Source of the DNA: Sciscionella marina DSM 45152
GTDB lineage: Bacteria; Actinomycetota; Actinomycetes; Mycobacteriales; Pseudonocardiaceae
DNA: 64,000 nucleotides
Direction: 5' to 3'
Assembly: GCF_000379465.1 (NCBI RefSeq)
Contig: NZ_KB905389.1
Span: forward strand, 51,049-115,048
Part shown: positions 7,942 to 16,899 of the stretch, piece by piece
How the letters are laid out: every line of letters begins with the position of its first letter
Numbering within the stretch: the stretch's first letter is position 1
Translations under genes and position numbers: made by a program
Notes under the pieces: model-generated
What the model was told of the DNA's origin: nothing
Seen by the model: the letters and a program-made list of their open reading frames with translations, nothing else
The model's database searches: none

Positions 7942-9149
7942 ACGGACGCTCCCTCGAACAAAGCAGCCATTCCCTGTCCTCCACCGATACACATGGTCTC
8001 CAGGGCCAATCGCCCCTTCCTGCGCCCCAGCTCGTGCAGCATCGTGCTCAGGATCCGCACTCCGGTGGCGCCGATCGGATGACCAAGGGAGATACCGGAA
8101 CCGTTGACGTTGAGGCGGTCATCGAGTTCGCCGGGCCGTAGGCCCCACCCCTTCAGCACGCCGAGCACCTGACCGGCGAACGCCTCGTTGATCTCCACAA
8201 GGTCCAGCTCGTCGAAGGTGACCTTCGTACGGTCCAGCAGCTTGGTGACCGCACGCACCGGACCCAGCCCCATCATCGCGGGGTCACAACCGACCACCGT
8301 CCAGCCACGTAGAAAACCCATCGGCCGCAGGCCGAGTTCGCCAAGGCGGTCCTCAGCGACCACGAGACATGCGGCCGCCGCATCGTTCTGCTGGCTTGCG
8401 TTGCCCGCGGTGACCGTCCCACCAGGCAGCACGGTGGGCAGCCGGGAGAGCGCGTCGGCCGTACAGTCCGGGCGAATCCCCTCGTCTCGCGCGAACGACA
8501 CCGGCTCGCCTTTGCGCTGCGGCACCTCCACGGACACGATCTCGGCGTCGAAGCGCCCCTCGCGCTGTGCCGTGGCGGCACGCTGGTGACTCGCGGCGGC
8601 CAGGGCATCTGACTGTTCCCTGGTGATCCCCTGACGGTCCACTACATTCTCCGCGGTCTCGACCATGCCGCTGATGGGACCGAATCGCCATTCCGGCTGC
8701 GAACGCTGCCTACCACGGTCGAGACGGTCGTAGAGCGCGACGTTGCCCGAACGGCTTCCCCAGCGCATACCGGTGGTGTAGTGCTCGATATTGCTCATGC
8801 TCTCGACACCACCGGCCAAAACGACATCCGCGACGCCCGTTTGCACCATCATCGCCGCCGTCACGACCGCCTGCAGACCGCCACCACAACGGCGATCCGT
8901 CTGTGTCCCGGGGACTTCGATCGGCAGCCCGGCATGAAGGGCCGCCCATCTGCCGATACACGGAGCCTCCGAGTTCGCATACGACTGGGCGAACACGACA
9001 TCCTCGATCCATTCCGGATCGACACCGGAGCGGTCGACAAGGCCACGCACCACCGTCGCGGCCAGATCCTGTGCCGGAATCGGGCGCAGGGTTGCCCCGA
9101 AGGCCCCGACCGGTGTCCGCAACGAGCTGACGATCGCGGCTCGCCTCAT
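7938..9149 (-). CDS. Acetyl-CoA acyltransferase (thiolase)
   Basis: A 403-residue type-I/II thiolase. The acyl-accepting cysteine is C88 in DRRCGGG; the His loop LGHPIGATG and C-terminal Cys loop CIGGGQG complete the catalytic set. NEAF near residue 320 is the other family signature. It should cleave a 3-ketoacyl-CoA to acetyl-CoA or propionyl-CoA and a shortened acyl-CoA. Both ends overlap neighbours by 4 nt (CoA-transferase upstream, DUF35 fusion downstream). Substrate specificity cannot be read from the sequence. Confidence 0.9.
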   Translation of the reverse strand: MRRAAIVSSLRTPVGAFGATLRPIPAQDLAATVVRGLVDRSGVDPEWIEDVVFAQSYANSEAPCIGRWAALHAGLPIEVPGTQTDRRCGGGLQAVVTAAMMVQTGVADVVLAGGVESMSNIEHYTTGMRWGSRSGNVALYDRLDRGRQRSQPEWRFGPISGMVETAENVVDRQGITREQSDALAAASHQRAATAQREGRFDAEIVSVEVPQRKGEPVSFARDEGIRPDCTADALSRLPTVLPGGTVTAGNASQQNDAAAACLVVAEDRLGELGLRPMGFLRGWTVVGCDPAMMGLGPVRAVTKLLDRTKVTFDELDLVEINEAFAGQVLGVLKGWGLRPGELDDRLNVNGSGISLGHPIGATGVRILSTMLHELGRRKGRLALETMCIGGGQGMAALFEGASV

Positions 9150-10408
9150 GCCACTGCTCCTTGTCCCTCGATGGCTGCTTCCAAGGCACGGCGGTGCTCC
9201 GGGTGCGCGATAGCCAGCATGTGCTCCTGCCTGGCCCGCAGCGGTTGACCGCGCAGATCCGCCACACCGAACTCCGTCACGATCACGGCGGCGTCGGATC
9301 GCGCGACACTGACCGGCCCGGAAAGGCGCGTCACGATCCTGCTGTTCGCACCGGCGGTCGCGGGCAGCACGACGATCGGCACCCCGCCGCGCGAACGCGC
9401 GGCGCCGCGCAGGAAGTCCGCCGATCCTCCGACGGCTCCCACATAACGTCCGCTCACGGATTCGGCGTTGACCTGGCCGGTCAAATCCACCTCGACGGCG
9501 GAATTGATCGCCGTGAACCTGTCCTGCCCGGCCAGCACGGCCGGATCGTGGGTGTATCCGGTCTCTCGCACTACGACGGCGCTGTTGCGCTCGGCGAACC
9601 GGAACAACTTCGTCGTGCCCATCAGGACACCGGCGACCGTCTTGCCGGAATCGATGTTCTTACGCTCGTTGGTGACCACCCCTGCCTCCATGAGCTCGGC
9701 GGCGGTGTCGTTGAGCAGACCGGAATGGATTCCGAGCGCCCGCCGGTCGGTCAGTTCGGCCAGTACCGCCTCGGGGAGGGCACCTATACCGAACTGCAGC
9801 GTCGCCCCGTCTCCGATCAGATCGGCGGCGTGCGCGGCGATGCTCCGCATGGTCTCGTTGCCCCGGCGCGTAGGCAGCTGTGCGGGTGCACGGGACGTGT
9901 GCACCACCACGTCGAGCTCACCGGTGTCCAAGGTCCGTGCTCCGCAGATCCACGGCAACCGATCGTTCACCTCCGCGATCACGACGCGAGCCGTGCCGAT
10001 CGCCGCCGAGACGTAGTCATCGGCGAGACCGAGCGAATAACGACCGGATTCATCGGCAGGCGGCAGCTGCAGCATCACCACATCGGCGTGTAGCGATCCC
10101 GTACTCAGCAGCTGGGGCAGCGTCGAGTAATGCACCGGGAGCACGTCCAGGACGCCCGCCTCGGCCAGTTCCCGGTTGGCCCCACTTGCGCAGTACGAGA
10201 CGAACCGAATGTGGTCGGCGTGTTCGGCCAGCATGGTCCGGGTGGCCGGGATACCCACGAAACAGCGCACCGAGCCGATCTCCGCTCGCTGACGGACAAG
10301 CAGCTCGGTAAGGCTGCATGGTTCGGCGCACGCCTGCCCCCATACAATGGTGTCACCGTCGTGCACGTAGTGGGCCAGATCGAGTTGCTCGAGGGGCACT
10401 TCGTTCAT
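9146..10408 (-). CDS. Acetyl-CoA hydrolase/CoA-transferase family protein
   Basis: A 420-residue protein of the acetyl-CoA hydrolase/4-hydroxybutyrate CoA-transferase family. Two Rossmann-like halves are visible: the first with GQACAEPCSLTE and a VVMLQLPPADESG segment, the second with FGIGALPEAVL and the G-rich coenzyme-A loop GAVGGSADFLRGA near residue 325. Such enzymes move CoA between carboxylic acids, which would activate or release an acid intermediate of the pathway. It overlaps the small gene upstream and the thiolase downstream by 4 nt each, so it is an internal member of the dioxygenase operon. Confidence 0.88.
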   Translation of the reverse strand: MNEVPLEQLDLAHYVHDGDTIVWGQACAEPCSLTELLVRQRAEIGSVRCFVGIPATRTMLAEHADHIRFVSYCASGANRELAEAGVLDVLPVHYSTLPQLLSTGSLHADVVMLQLPPADESGRYSLGLADDYVSAAIGTARVVIAEVNDRLPWICGARTLDTGELDVVVHTSRAPAQLPTRRGNETMRSIAAHAADLIGDGATLQFGIGALPEAVLAELTDRRALGIHSGLLNDTAAELMEAGVVTNERKNIDSGKTVAGVLMGTTKLFRFAERNSAVVVRETGYTHDPAVLAGQDRFTAINSAVEVDLTGQVNAESVSGRYVGAVGGSADFLRGAARSRGGVPIVVLPATAGANSRIVTRLSGPVSVARSDAAVIVTEFGVADLRGQPLRARQEHMLAIAHPEHRRALEAAIEGQGAVA

Positions 10409-10638
10409 CGGCCGATGTCTTCTCGCCAGCGGTCCGCCGAGGGATCGAGCAACTGGCGCAGATGCCCCTCGGGCAGCCAGATGATCGCTTCGAGCTCCAG
10501 CGCGTCGACGTGGCGCACCCGGCCGGTGCGACGGTCCTCGAGGCGAAGCCGCGGACCGTTCCCCTCATCGTCCACGATGACACCGATCTCGGCGAACTCG
10601 CTGCCGATCACGACGCCGTGGACGTTCTTGTCGTTCAT
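10405..10638 (-). CDS. Small unknown protein in Rieske dioxygenase operon
   Basis: A 77-residue acidic protein that I do not recognise. It begins MNDKNVHGVVIGSEF and contains mostly beta-strand-like segments (EIGVIVDDEG, RLRLEDRRTG) then LELEAIIWLPEGHL. No cysteine cluster, signal peptide or membrane helix is seen. An ACAAAC/GGAGTTTGTTCC region precedes the ATG. It lies 32 nt after the dioxygenase beta subunit and overlaps the CoA-transferase start by 4 nt, so it is very probably translated with them. A role as an accessory protein of the dioxygenase is possible but unsupported. Confidence 0.65.
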   Translation of the reverse strand: MNDKNVHGVVIGSEFAEIGVIVDDEGNGPRLRLEDRRTGRVRHVDALELEAIIWLPEGHLRQLLDPSADRWREDIGR

Positions 10639-10670
10639 GGAACAAACTCCTGGCTGTGCAAGGGAACCAA

Positions 10671-11156
10671 TCAGATCAGGAAAGCCATCGTCGGCAGGGC
10701 GCGGTCGCTGTCGACCAATTTGACCTTCTTGTAGGACATGCGGAACTCGCCATCGACGATCCGCAGATGATAGGTGACTCTGCCGGCCCAGAACTGTGTT
10801 CCGCGCTCTCGCGACTCGGCAACGAAGAAATTCGCGCCGACGACGGTGTCTCCCTTGTCGACACCCAATACTTCGATGTTGGTGAGCAGGCGACGCAGAT
10901 TCGACGGCGGTGACTGCGAATATCGCTTACCGGTGCGCAGCTGTTTGAGCCTCGTCGAAATCCGGTTTCGATTGTCGTAGATCACCGAGACCTGTGTGCG
11001 CGGGTCGTTCGCGTCCTCGTCCGCAGGAACCCAATAGAGCGCGTCGTCGGTCCACAGTGCCTCCCACGCGTCATAGTCGTGCTCGTCGGCATAGCGCGCC
11101 TCACGGTACAAGAACAGTTCTATACTACGTAGTTCTTGCTCGGTCGTCCCGTTCAC
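10671..11156 (-). CDS. Aromatic-ring-hydroxylating dioxygenase, beta subunit
   Basis: A 161-residue NTF2-fold protein matching the small subunit of Rieske non-heme iron oxygenases: an N-terminal helix with FLYREARYADEHDYDAW, then DALYWVPAD, YDNR..IS, and a C-terminal strand ending in LPTMAFLI. Its length is usual. Beta subunits stabilise the alpha3beta3 hexamer and carry no cofactor. The start overlaps the alpha-subunit stop by 4 nt. The pair marks this operon as containing a two-subunit oxygenase, as in benzoate- or biphenyl-type dioxygenases. Confidence 0.9.
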   Translation of the reverse strand: MNGTTEQELRSIELFLYREARYADEHDYDAWEALWTDDALYWVPADEDANDPRTQVSVIYDNRNRISTRLKQLRTGKRYSQSPPSNLRRLLTNIEVLGVDKGDTVVGANFFVAESRERGTQFWAGRVTYHLRIVDGEFRMSYKKVKLVDSDRALPTMAFLI

Positions 11157-12433
11157 CGACCTTCCTCCATCAATTGCTTGTAGTTGGACCAGAATCCGCG
11201 CATTCCGGTTTCGTCAGTCGCGGTGCCGATCGTGAGTCCTCGCTCGTCGACCCGTTCGCGCTTCATCCCCCGGCTGAGGTCGAGCCATTCTGGCCGGAGC
11301 TGCTCCACGCCGTGTTGATTGCGTTCATACATTTCGGTGTCGTCGGCCAACAGCATTCCGGCGGGCCCCACCGAACCGATCGACTGGGACACCATCCGCT
11401 TGTTCAGCTCCGGCGCACCGCGCAGCTGCACCGCGGTGGCATGCTGGATGCATTCGTTCACCGCGATCGGCTGGATCACGAAGACCTGGATCTCCGCAAT
11501 GAACAGATTGGGGAAGATCATCACGTGCGGAGCGCCTTCGATGAGGATCCGCTCGGCATCGTCGCCGTACGCCGCGCGCATCGCCGCGACATACTCCGGG
11601 ACGCGCGATTCCGTAGTCCCGAACCAGCGCATGGGCTCCGCGAAATTCCGGAATTCCGGGCGCAGGTCGTTCTCGCTGTGTCCGTGACCGAGATTGCGGG
11701 TGACCGCTGTCGACTTGTCGCTGTAGAGGGCCCCGATGGGGCTCCCCGTGACGCTGAAAATCGAACCGTGCACGAACTGGGGATGATATCCATCGGTCTC
11801 GTTCTCGGCGAGCAACTTCCAGTTGGCACGGGTCCGGTGCTTGAGCCAGCCCGCATTGAGTTCGATCTCTCCTTCCGGGGACAGCGCCGCGAGACGATCG
11901 ATCTCACCGGCCGCGGGACCGAGGTGTTCGGCGAGACTGGGGCCGTCGTGCGCGAAGCTTCCGAATACGAAACCACGGTAGGACTCGACACGCGGGACAC
12001 TGCCCATGGCGAGGTCGAGCTTGCCTTTGCCGCCGTAACCCTGGTTATACGGGTAACCCAGCAGCTGGCCGTTGTTCCGGTAGGTCCAGCCGTGATACGG
12101 ACAGCGAAACGAGTTCGAATTCCCGCGCGCATCCTCGCAGACAAGGTTGCCCCGGTGCGCACAACGGTTCAGCAGCAAGTGGACCTGTCCGTCCTTGTCC
12201 CTGGTCATCACCAGGTCCTGCGGGCCGATGCTCTTGCGTACATAATCGCCGGGCTCGGGAACTTCGCTGGTGTGCCCGACATAGACCCATCCCTGGTACC
12301 AGATGCGCTCCAGCTCCTCGGCAAAAATCGCCGGGTCCGTATAGAGCGAACCGTGCACACGGTCCGGTTGAATGAGCTTCGAGTAGTCGATTCCGGCCGT
12401 CGTGCGACCGGCCCGAGAGGTCGTGGCGCTCAC
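11153..12433 (-). CDS. Rieske non-heme iron oxygenase, alpha subunit
   Basis: A 426-residue catalytic subunit. The Rieske [2Fe-2S] ligands appear as CAH (about residue 91) and CPYH (about residue 111). The mononuclear iron site is seen in ENETDGYHPQFVH near residues 205-217, with the bridging Asp and two His. The enzyme inserts O2 into a ring or an activated carbon using electrons from a ferredoxin. No dedicated reductase is encoded beside it; the ferredoxin and reductase at the window start are the nearest candidates. It overlaps the acyl-CoA synthetase stop by 4 nt, so the substrate may be a CoA ester or the free acid. Substrate is not predictable. Confidence 0.92.
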   Translation of the reverse strand: MSATTSRAGRTTAGIDYSKLIQPDRVHGSLYTDPAIFAEELERIWYQGWVYVGHTSEVPEPGDYVRKSIGPQDLVMTRDKDGQVHLLLNRCAHRGNLVCEDARGNSNSFRCPYHGWTYRNNGQLLGYPYNQGYGGKGKLDLAMGSVPRVESYRGFVFGSFAHDGPSLAEHLGPAAGEIDRLAALSPEGEIELNAGWLKHRTRANWKLLAENETDGYHPQFVHGSIFSVTGSPIGALYSDKSTAVTRNLGHGHSENDLRPEFRNFAEPMRWFGTTESRVPEYVAAMRAAYGDDAERILIEGAPHVMIFPNLFIAEIQVFVIQPIAVNECIQHATAVQLRGAPELNKRMVSQSIGSVGPAGMLLADDTEMYERNQHGVEQLRPEWLDLSRGMKRERVDERGLTIGTATDETGMRGFWSNYKQLMEEGR

Positions 12434-14154
12434 GCGTCCACCTTCTTCCCACGATCATCGTTTTCTTCGGCGAGTCGGTGTCTGGCCCACTGCGTCAGCC
12501 GGAACTTCTGCACCTTGCCTGTCGGAGTCGTGGGCAGTTCCGAGGCATCCAGCACGAGCACATGCTTGGGCACCTTGAACCTGGCCAGTTTCCGCTTGCA
12601 GATGGTGAGGATCTCGTTGGTATCGATCCGTTCGCCTGGTGCGGGGACAATACACACGCAGCCCGCGTCACCCCACCGTGAATCCGGGACCCCGACGGCG
12701 AACACCTGGCTGATCGCCGGATGAACCGCGAGGACATCCTCGATCTCTTTCGGCATGATCAGTTCTCCGCCGCTTTTGTACAGTTCCTTACTGCGGCCGG
12801 TTATCTCGATGTACCCGTCATCGCGGATCCTGCCGAGATCACCGGAAAGGACCCAGCCGTCCCGTAGCGCCTCGCCGGTTTCCACCGGCTTACGCCAGAA
12901 ACCGAGCATGTTCGTCGGCCCCTGTGAGGCGAGTTCCCCTTCACTGCCACTCGGAAGATCGTCACCGGTCACCGGATCCACGGTTTTGTACACGGTGATC
13001 GCGTCTTCGCCCGCCACGCCAGCGGATCCGGCGAGTTTGGGACGACCGGCCGTCTCCGAGGTCAGCGCGAGCTCGTCTTCGGGCAGGGTCAGCGTCATCG
13101 CACCACCACACTCGGTCATTCCGTACCCCGTCACGATCTCGTCCACACCGAATGCCTCGCGAACCTGGCTCCACAGCCAAACCGGAGCAGGTGCCGCACC
13201 GGAGAGAATGGCCGAAAGCGAGGAAAGGTCGTACTCGTTCCGGCGCGGGTGTTCGAGCAGCGCCACCGTCATCGTCGGTACGCACAGGATGTCTGTGACC
13301 TTGTGCCGCTGGATCCCCTCGAAGTAGCGCACCGCGTCGAAGGACGGCTGCAGCACGACAGCCCCGCCGACCACGGTTGCCGCGAGCAGTCCCTCGATAT
13401 AACCGAACATGTGATAGCAGGGAAGAGAGAAAAGGATCTTGCGGCCGTCCTCGAAGGCCCTGGTCAAGGCCGAGGCATACGCTGTACGCAAGACGGCGTC
13501 ATGACTGACGAGCACACCCTTCGGCGAGCCGGTGGTACCGGAGGTGTAGAGCATGTCGCCCACGTCATCCGGTTTCACCGTGTTCTCCGCCAGACCGGGG
13601 GCGCCGTCACCGAGTTCACCCAGCCCCTCGATGGTGCGAACGCCTTCGCGCGCACCGCCACCGGTGTCGAACGTGACGACATGACGCAACGCCGGAAGCG
13701 AATCACACGAACCGGTCTCCCAGCCTGGCGCGATCTCGTCCAACATCGCGAGATAATCGAGCTCGCCGAACCGGGTCATCGTGATCAGCACCGAGCATTC
13801 CGACTGCGCCAGCACATACGACAGTTCGTCCTGGCGATAGAGGTAGTTGAATGGAATCGCCACCGCACCGGCGGCAGCGATGGCGAACTTCAACGGCACG
13901 AACTCCAGATAATTCGCCGAGAGCAGGCCGACGCGCGAACCGGGACGCACCCCGAGCGCCGCGAGACCGTCGGCGAGCCTGCGCATCCAACATCGCGTCT
14001 CACCATAGGTGAGTGAGCGCTCGTCGGTGATGACGAAGGGGCGATCATGGAATATCGTGGCGCAGCGCTCCAACCAGGAGTCGAGCGTGCGCGGCTCCCA
14101 TACCTCGAACTCTCGCCGGATTCGAGAACGGCGCTGTTCCACATCCGAACTCAC
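12430..14154 (-). CDS. Acyl-CoA synthetase (AMP-forming), first gene of dioxygenase operon
   Basis: A 574-residue ANL-superfamily ligase that activates a carboxylic acid through an acyl-AMP to the CoA ester. The P-loop reads YTSGTTGSPKG near residue 208, GYGMTECGG near 340 is the adenylate motif, and GWVLSGDLG plus a C-terminal PTTPTGKVQKFRL lysine complete the fold. The GTG at 14154 follows a GGAGG site. It opens the operon that continues with the Rieske dioxygenase, and a perfect-arm palindrome lies 15 bp upstream. The acid it uses is unknown; the neighbours suggest an aromatic or large alicyclic/lipid acid. Confidence 0.9.
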   Translation of the reverse strand: MSSDVEQRRSRIRREFEVWEPRTLDSWLERCATIFHDRPFVITDERSLTYGETRCWMRRLADGLAALGVRPGSRVGLLSANYLEFVPLKFAIAAAGAVAIPFNYLYRQDELSYVLAQSECSVLITMTRFGELDYLAMLDEIAPGWETGSCDSLPALRHVVTFDTGGGAREGVRTIEGLGELGDGAPGLAENTVKPDDVGDMLYTSGTTGSPKGVLVSHDAVLRTAYASALTRAFEDGRKILFSLPCYHMFGYIEGLLAATVVGGAVVLQPSFDAVRYFEGIQRHKVTDILCVPTMTVALLEHPRRNEYDLSSLSAILSGAAPAPVWLWSQVREAFGVDEIVTGYGMTECGGAMTLTLPEDELALTSETAGRPKLAGSAGVAGEDAITVYKTVDPVTGDDLPSGSEGELASQGPTNMLGFWRKPVETGEALRDGWVLSGDLGRIRDDGYIEITGRSKELYKSGGELIMPKEIEDVLAVHPAISQVFAVGVPDSRWGDAGCVCIVPAPGERIDTNEILTICKRKLARFKVPKHVLVLDASELPTTPTGKVQKFRLTQWARHRLAEENDDRGKKVDA

Positions 14155-14168
14155 GACAACCTCCGTTA

Positions 14169-14187
14169 TTAATCGTAATTAGATTAA
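14169..14187. promoter_or_regulatory. Palindromic operator candidate upstream of acyl-CoA synthetase
   Basis: TTAATC-N7-GATTAA is an inverted repeat with perfect 6-bp arms, 15 bp before the GTG start at 14154, in an AT-rich pocket of GC-rich DNA. Size and symmetry fit a TetR-family dimer site. It differs from the 18932/20440 motif, so a different regulator may bind. Confidence 0.45.
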
Positions 14188-14529
14188 GTACTGTGGCCCG
14201 ACTTCGCAAGCCCGCGATGGAGACAGCTCGCTCCCCGCCCCCAACCCAGGGCTCGACGGGGAGACGCGTGCCGATCCGCCGTGGCACGGTCGCGGCTCCA
14301 CCGGCTCGAGACCGACCGGACTGTCCTTCCGATTCGATACATGCCGAACGTCATACGCGGCGACGCCCGCGGCTCCGTGAACAGGCAACGAGCCGGGGCT
14401 TGGTGCCTCTCCCATGGACCCACACGCATCCGTCGGTTCGGCTGCTGCCCTTTGACCGGCGAGATCGCCCTCAACCGCGCCCCGGAGAGCGCGGAATTGC
14501 CCCGTATGCGGTGAACCGCACCGTCGCGT
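14188..14529. other. Intergenic gap without supported gene
   Basis: About 340 bases between the terminal crotonase stop (14530) and the synthetase promoter. Open frames on both strands have no recognisable domain and poor codon structure. I see no strong hairpin or repeat. Confidence 0.5.
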
Positions 14530-15306
14530 TCAACGTCCCCGGAAAACGGGTTTACGGTGTTCGTGAAAGGCGGCCACGCCTTCCTCGAAATCCTCGGTGT
14601 CGAACAGCTCCGCCTGTGTTCGCACCTCATCCTCGAGGACCGCCAGCGGATCCCTTGGCCAGGCCGCGAGCATCCGCTTGATCTCGGCCAGTGCCAACGG
14701 AGGGCCTTCCGCGACGCTTCCCGCTTCCTCGACGGCCCGTTCGAGTGCATGCCCCGGCTCGACAAGCTCGTCGAGCATTCCAAGGTGATAGGCCTGTTCT
14801 CCGGGGAGACGACGGGGAAAAAGCATCAGCTGACGTGCTTGGGCAGCACCCACCCGAGCCGGTAAGGAGGCGAAGATGCCCATATCACCGGCGAGCCCCA
14901 CGCCGGTGAAGGTCGTGCTGAACACGCTGTCGTTCGAGGCGACAATCCGATCACAAGCGAGGGCGAGCGCCGTCCCCGCACCGAAGGCGAACCCTTCGAC
15001 CGCGGCGATCACCGGCTTCCCACCAGTCCAGACGGCCCGCACGACCCGTTGCGCGGCCTCGGCCCTCGGTACCGTCTGCTCCGATGGTTGCCTGTGCATC
15101 GTCGAGATGTCACCACCGGCGCAGAAGGTTCCGCCGTGACCGGTCAGCACTATGGCGCGGATCTGAGGATCGGCCATCGCGGCTTCCAGCCGCTGCGCCA
15201 GGACGACCCGCAGCTCGAGATCGATGGCGTTGCGTTTGGCAGGCCTGTTCAGCGCGACGACACGGACAGCCCCGTGATCCTCGCAGAGTACGCAGGAGCC
15301 CATCAT
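14530..15306 (-). CDS. Enoyl-CoA hydratase/isomerase family protein 1
   Basis: A 258-residue crotonase. The oxyanion-hole segments are GTFCAGGDIST (about residues 59-69) and GFAFGAGTALAL (about 103-114). The first hydratase glutamate is replaced by Ala, and the second region reads VGLAGDMG with an Asp, as in PaaG-type isomerases. ATG 15306 overlaps the preceding crotonase stop (TGATG). It is the last gene of a six-gene operon of MaoC, SDR and four crotonases. Isomerase or ring-cleavage-type chemistry is possible; plain hydration is less likely. Confidence 0.85.
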   Translation of the reverse strand: MMGSCVLCEDHGAVRVVALNRPAKRNAIDLELRVVLAQRLEAAMADPQIRAIVLTGHGGTFCAGGDISTMHRQPSEQTVPRAEAAQRVVRAVWTGGKPVIAAVEGFAFGAGTALALACDRIVASNDSVFSTTFTGVGLAGDMGIFASLPARVGAAQARQLMLFPRRLPGEQAYHLGMLDELVEPGHALERAVEEAGSVAEGPPLALAEIKRMLAAWPRDPLAVLEDEVRTQAELFDTEDFEEGVAAFHEHRKPVFRGR

Positions 15307-16115
15307 CACGCTCCGGTGAACTCAGGCGGACGGCGCTCGAGCACTGCCGCCAGGCCTTCTCGGGAGTCGGCCGTACCGGACAACGTCGAGACGACTCTGG
15401 CCTCCTCCGGAAGTTGTTCTTCAAGCGAAGCCCCGATCCCGCGCCACAGCAGCCGTTTCGTTTCCGCGATCGCCCGGGGCGCCCCTACCGCGATCTGACC
15501 GGCGAGGGCGCGGGTCTCGGCCGCCAGCTCCCCATCAGGGACGACCGCGGTCAGCAGGCCGATCTCCTTGGCCTGCGCGGCAGTCAGGGTCGGATTGGTC
15601 AACAGGATCTCGGTCGCCTTGCGGAATCCGACCAGCCGCGACAGCGTGACCGAAGCACCCGCGTCCGGCGCCATGCCTACCCGGACCGCACCGGACATGA
15701 GCTTCGCCGATTCGGCGGCGATGACCAGATCGGCGGCGCAGACCAACCCGAATCCGCCGCCCCCCGCAGCGAAGCCGTGCACCGAGGCGATGACCGGCGG
15801 GCGCAGTTGGGTCAACGCGGATACGGTGATCTGAAGCCAGGCGGTCGCCTCCCGCAGATAGTCCGGCAACTGCTCACCCTTGTCAGCGAACGTCCGGACA
15901 TCACCGCCCGCGCAGAAGTGCGCCCCTTCACCGGAGAGAACCAGCACCCGCGCCCTCGGCTCCCCGTGCACCCGCAGGATGGCGCTGTGCATCGACCGCA
16001 GGAACTCCACGTTCATGCCGTTGGCGGCATCGGGACGGTTCAATCGAAGCCAGGCGATCCCCTGGTCATCGAGATTCAACAGCACTGGGCCGGACCCGAT
16101 CAGTTGCTCGGCCAT
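15306..16115 (-). CDS. Enoyl-CoA hydratase/isomerase family protein 2
   Basis: A 269-residue crotonase. AHFCAGGDVRTF and GFAAGGGFGL are the CoA/oxyanion segments. The first catalytic Glu position is Gly, and RVGMAPDAG keeps the PaaG-like Asp. I chose ATG 16115, which is just past the upstream crotonase stop at 16117; the open frame continues upstream in the shadow of that gene. It probably acts on unsaturated or ring-containing acyl-CoA esters together with its three paralogues. Confidence 0.85.
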   Translation of the reverse strand: MAEQLIGSGPVLLNLDDQGIAWLRLNRPDAANGMNVEFLRSMHSAILRVHGEPRARVLVLSGEGAHFCAGGDVRTFADKGEQLPDYLREATAWLQITVSALTQLRPPVIASVHGFAAGGGGFGLVCAADLVIAAESAKLMSGAVRVGMAPDAGASVTLSRLVGFRKATEILLTNPTLTAAQAKEIGLLTAVVPDGELAAETRALAGQIAVGAPRAIAETKRLLWRGIGASLEEQLPEEARVVSTLSGTADSREGLAAVLERRPPEFTGA

Positions 16116-16116
16116 A

Positions 16117-16899
16117 TCAGGCTCCCTTCCGCTTGAATGCGGCGATACCGGCGTGCGCCGCCGAACCGCCGACATGCTCCACGACGGTCTCCTGCTCCCC
16201 CGCGATACCGTCCGCCAGGGACTGCTCCAGCCCCCGATACACCAGTTTTTTGATCGTGGCGAGTGCGCCGCGATCCTTGTCCGCCATTCGCTTCGTGAAC
16301 GCTTCGAGATCCTGTTCGAAACGCTCGGGTGCCAGACTTCGGTAGGCCAGTCCCCATTCGGCCGCCTGTGCTCCGGTAAGCCGCTCCCCCGAAAGCAGCA
16401 GCCCGAGCGCTCGCTGCCTGCCGAGCAGCCGAGGCAGGCGCTGCGAACTCCCCCCGCCCGGCACCTGACCGAAGTTGACATGGTTGTCCGCAATCCGCGC
16501 GTCGTCGCGAACCACAGCGAGATCACAGGCCTGCATGAGCTCGAACCCACCGGCCATGGCATAACCCTCGACAGCCGCGATGACCGGAACGGGCAACTCG
16601 GCGATCGCCGCACAGGCACGCCCGAAATGTTCGAACAGGGGGCGCAGGCCTTCCCTACCCTGGTCCCGCAACCGTTCGAGCTCATGGAAGTCGCCTCCGA
16701 CACAGAAATTGCCCCCGGCACCGCGGATCACGATCACGTTCACCGCCTCGGACATCTCCCGCAGCGCCCGTTCGAGTTGAGACCCGAGTTCCACCGTGAC
16801 GGCGTTCATGGCCTCGGGCCGGTCGAGTAGGATGTGTCCGACCGCGTCCTCGATCCTGCCCGCGACGACCACGTTGCCTTGTTCCTTCACGGGCCTCAC
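16117..16899 (-). CDS. Enoyl-CoA hydratase/isomerase family protein 3
   Basis: A 260-residue crotonase. NFCVGGDFHEL and GYAMAGGFELM supply the oxyanion hole. This is the only paralogue here that keeps the first hydratase glutamate (in GGFEL); the second is replaced in NHVNFGQVPGGG. Its GTG start shares GTGA with the stop of the upstream crotonase, so translation is coupled. A second GTG at 16890 is a possible alternative start. One-glutamate crotonases may be hydratases of altered activity, isomerases or hydrolases; the reaction is open. Confidence 0.85.
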   Translation of the reverse strand: MRPVKEQGNVVVAGRIEDAVGHILLDRPEAMNAVTVELGSQLERALREMSEAVNVIVIRGAGGNFCVGGDFHELERLRDQGREGLRPLFEHFGRACAAIAELPVPVIAAVEGYAMAGGFELMQACDLAVVRDDARIADNHVNFGQVPGGGSSQRLPRLLGRQRALGLLLSGERLTGAQAAEWGLAYRSLAPERFEQDLEAFTKRMADKDRGALATIKKLVYRGLEQSLADGIAGEQETVVEHVGGSAAHAGIAAFKRKGA

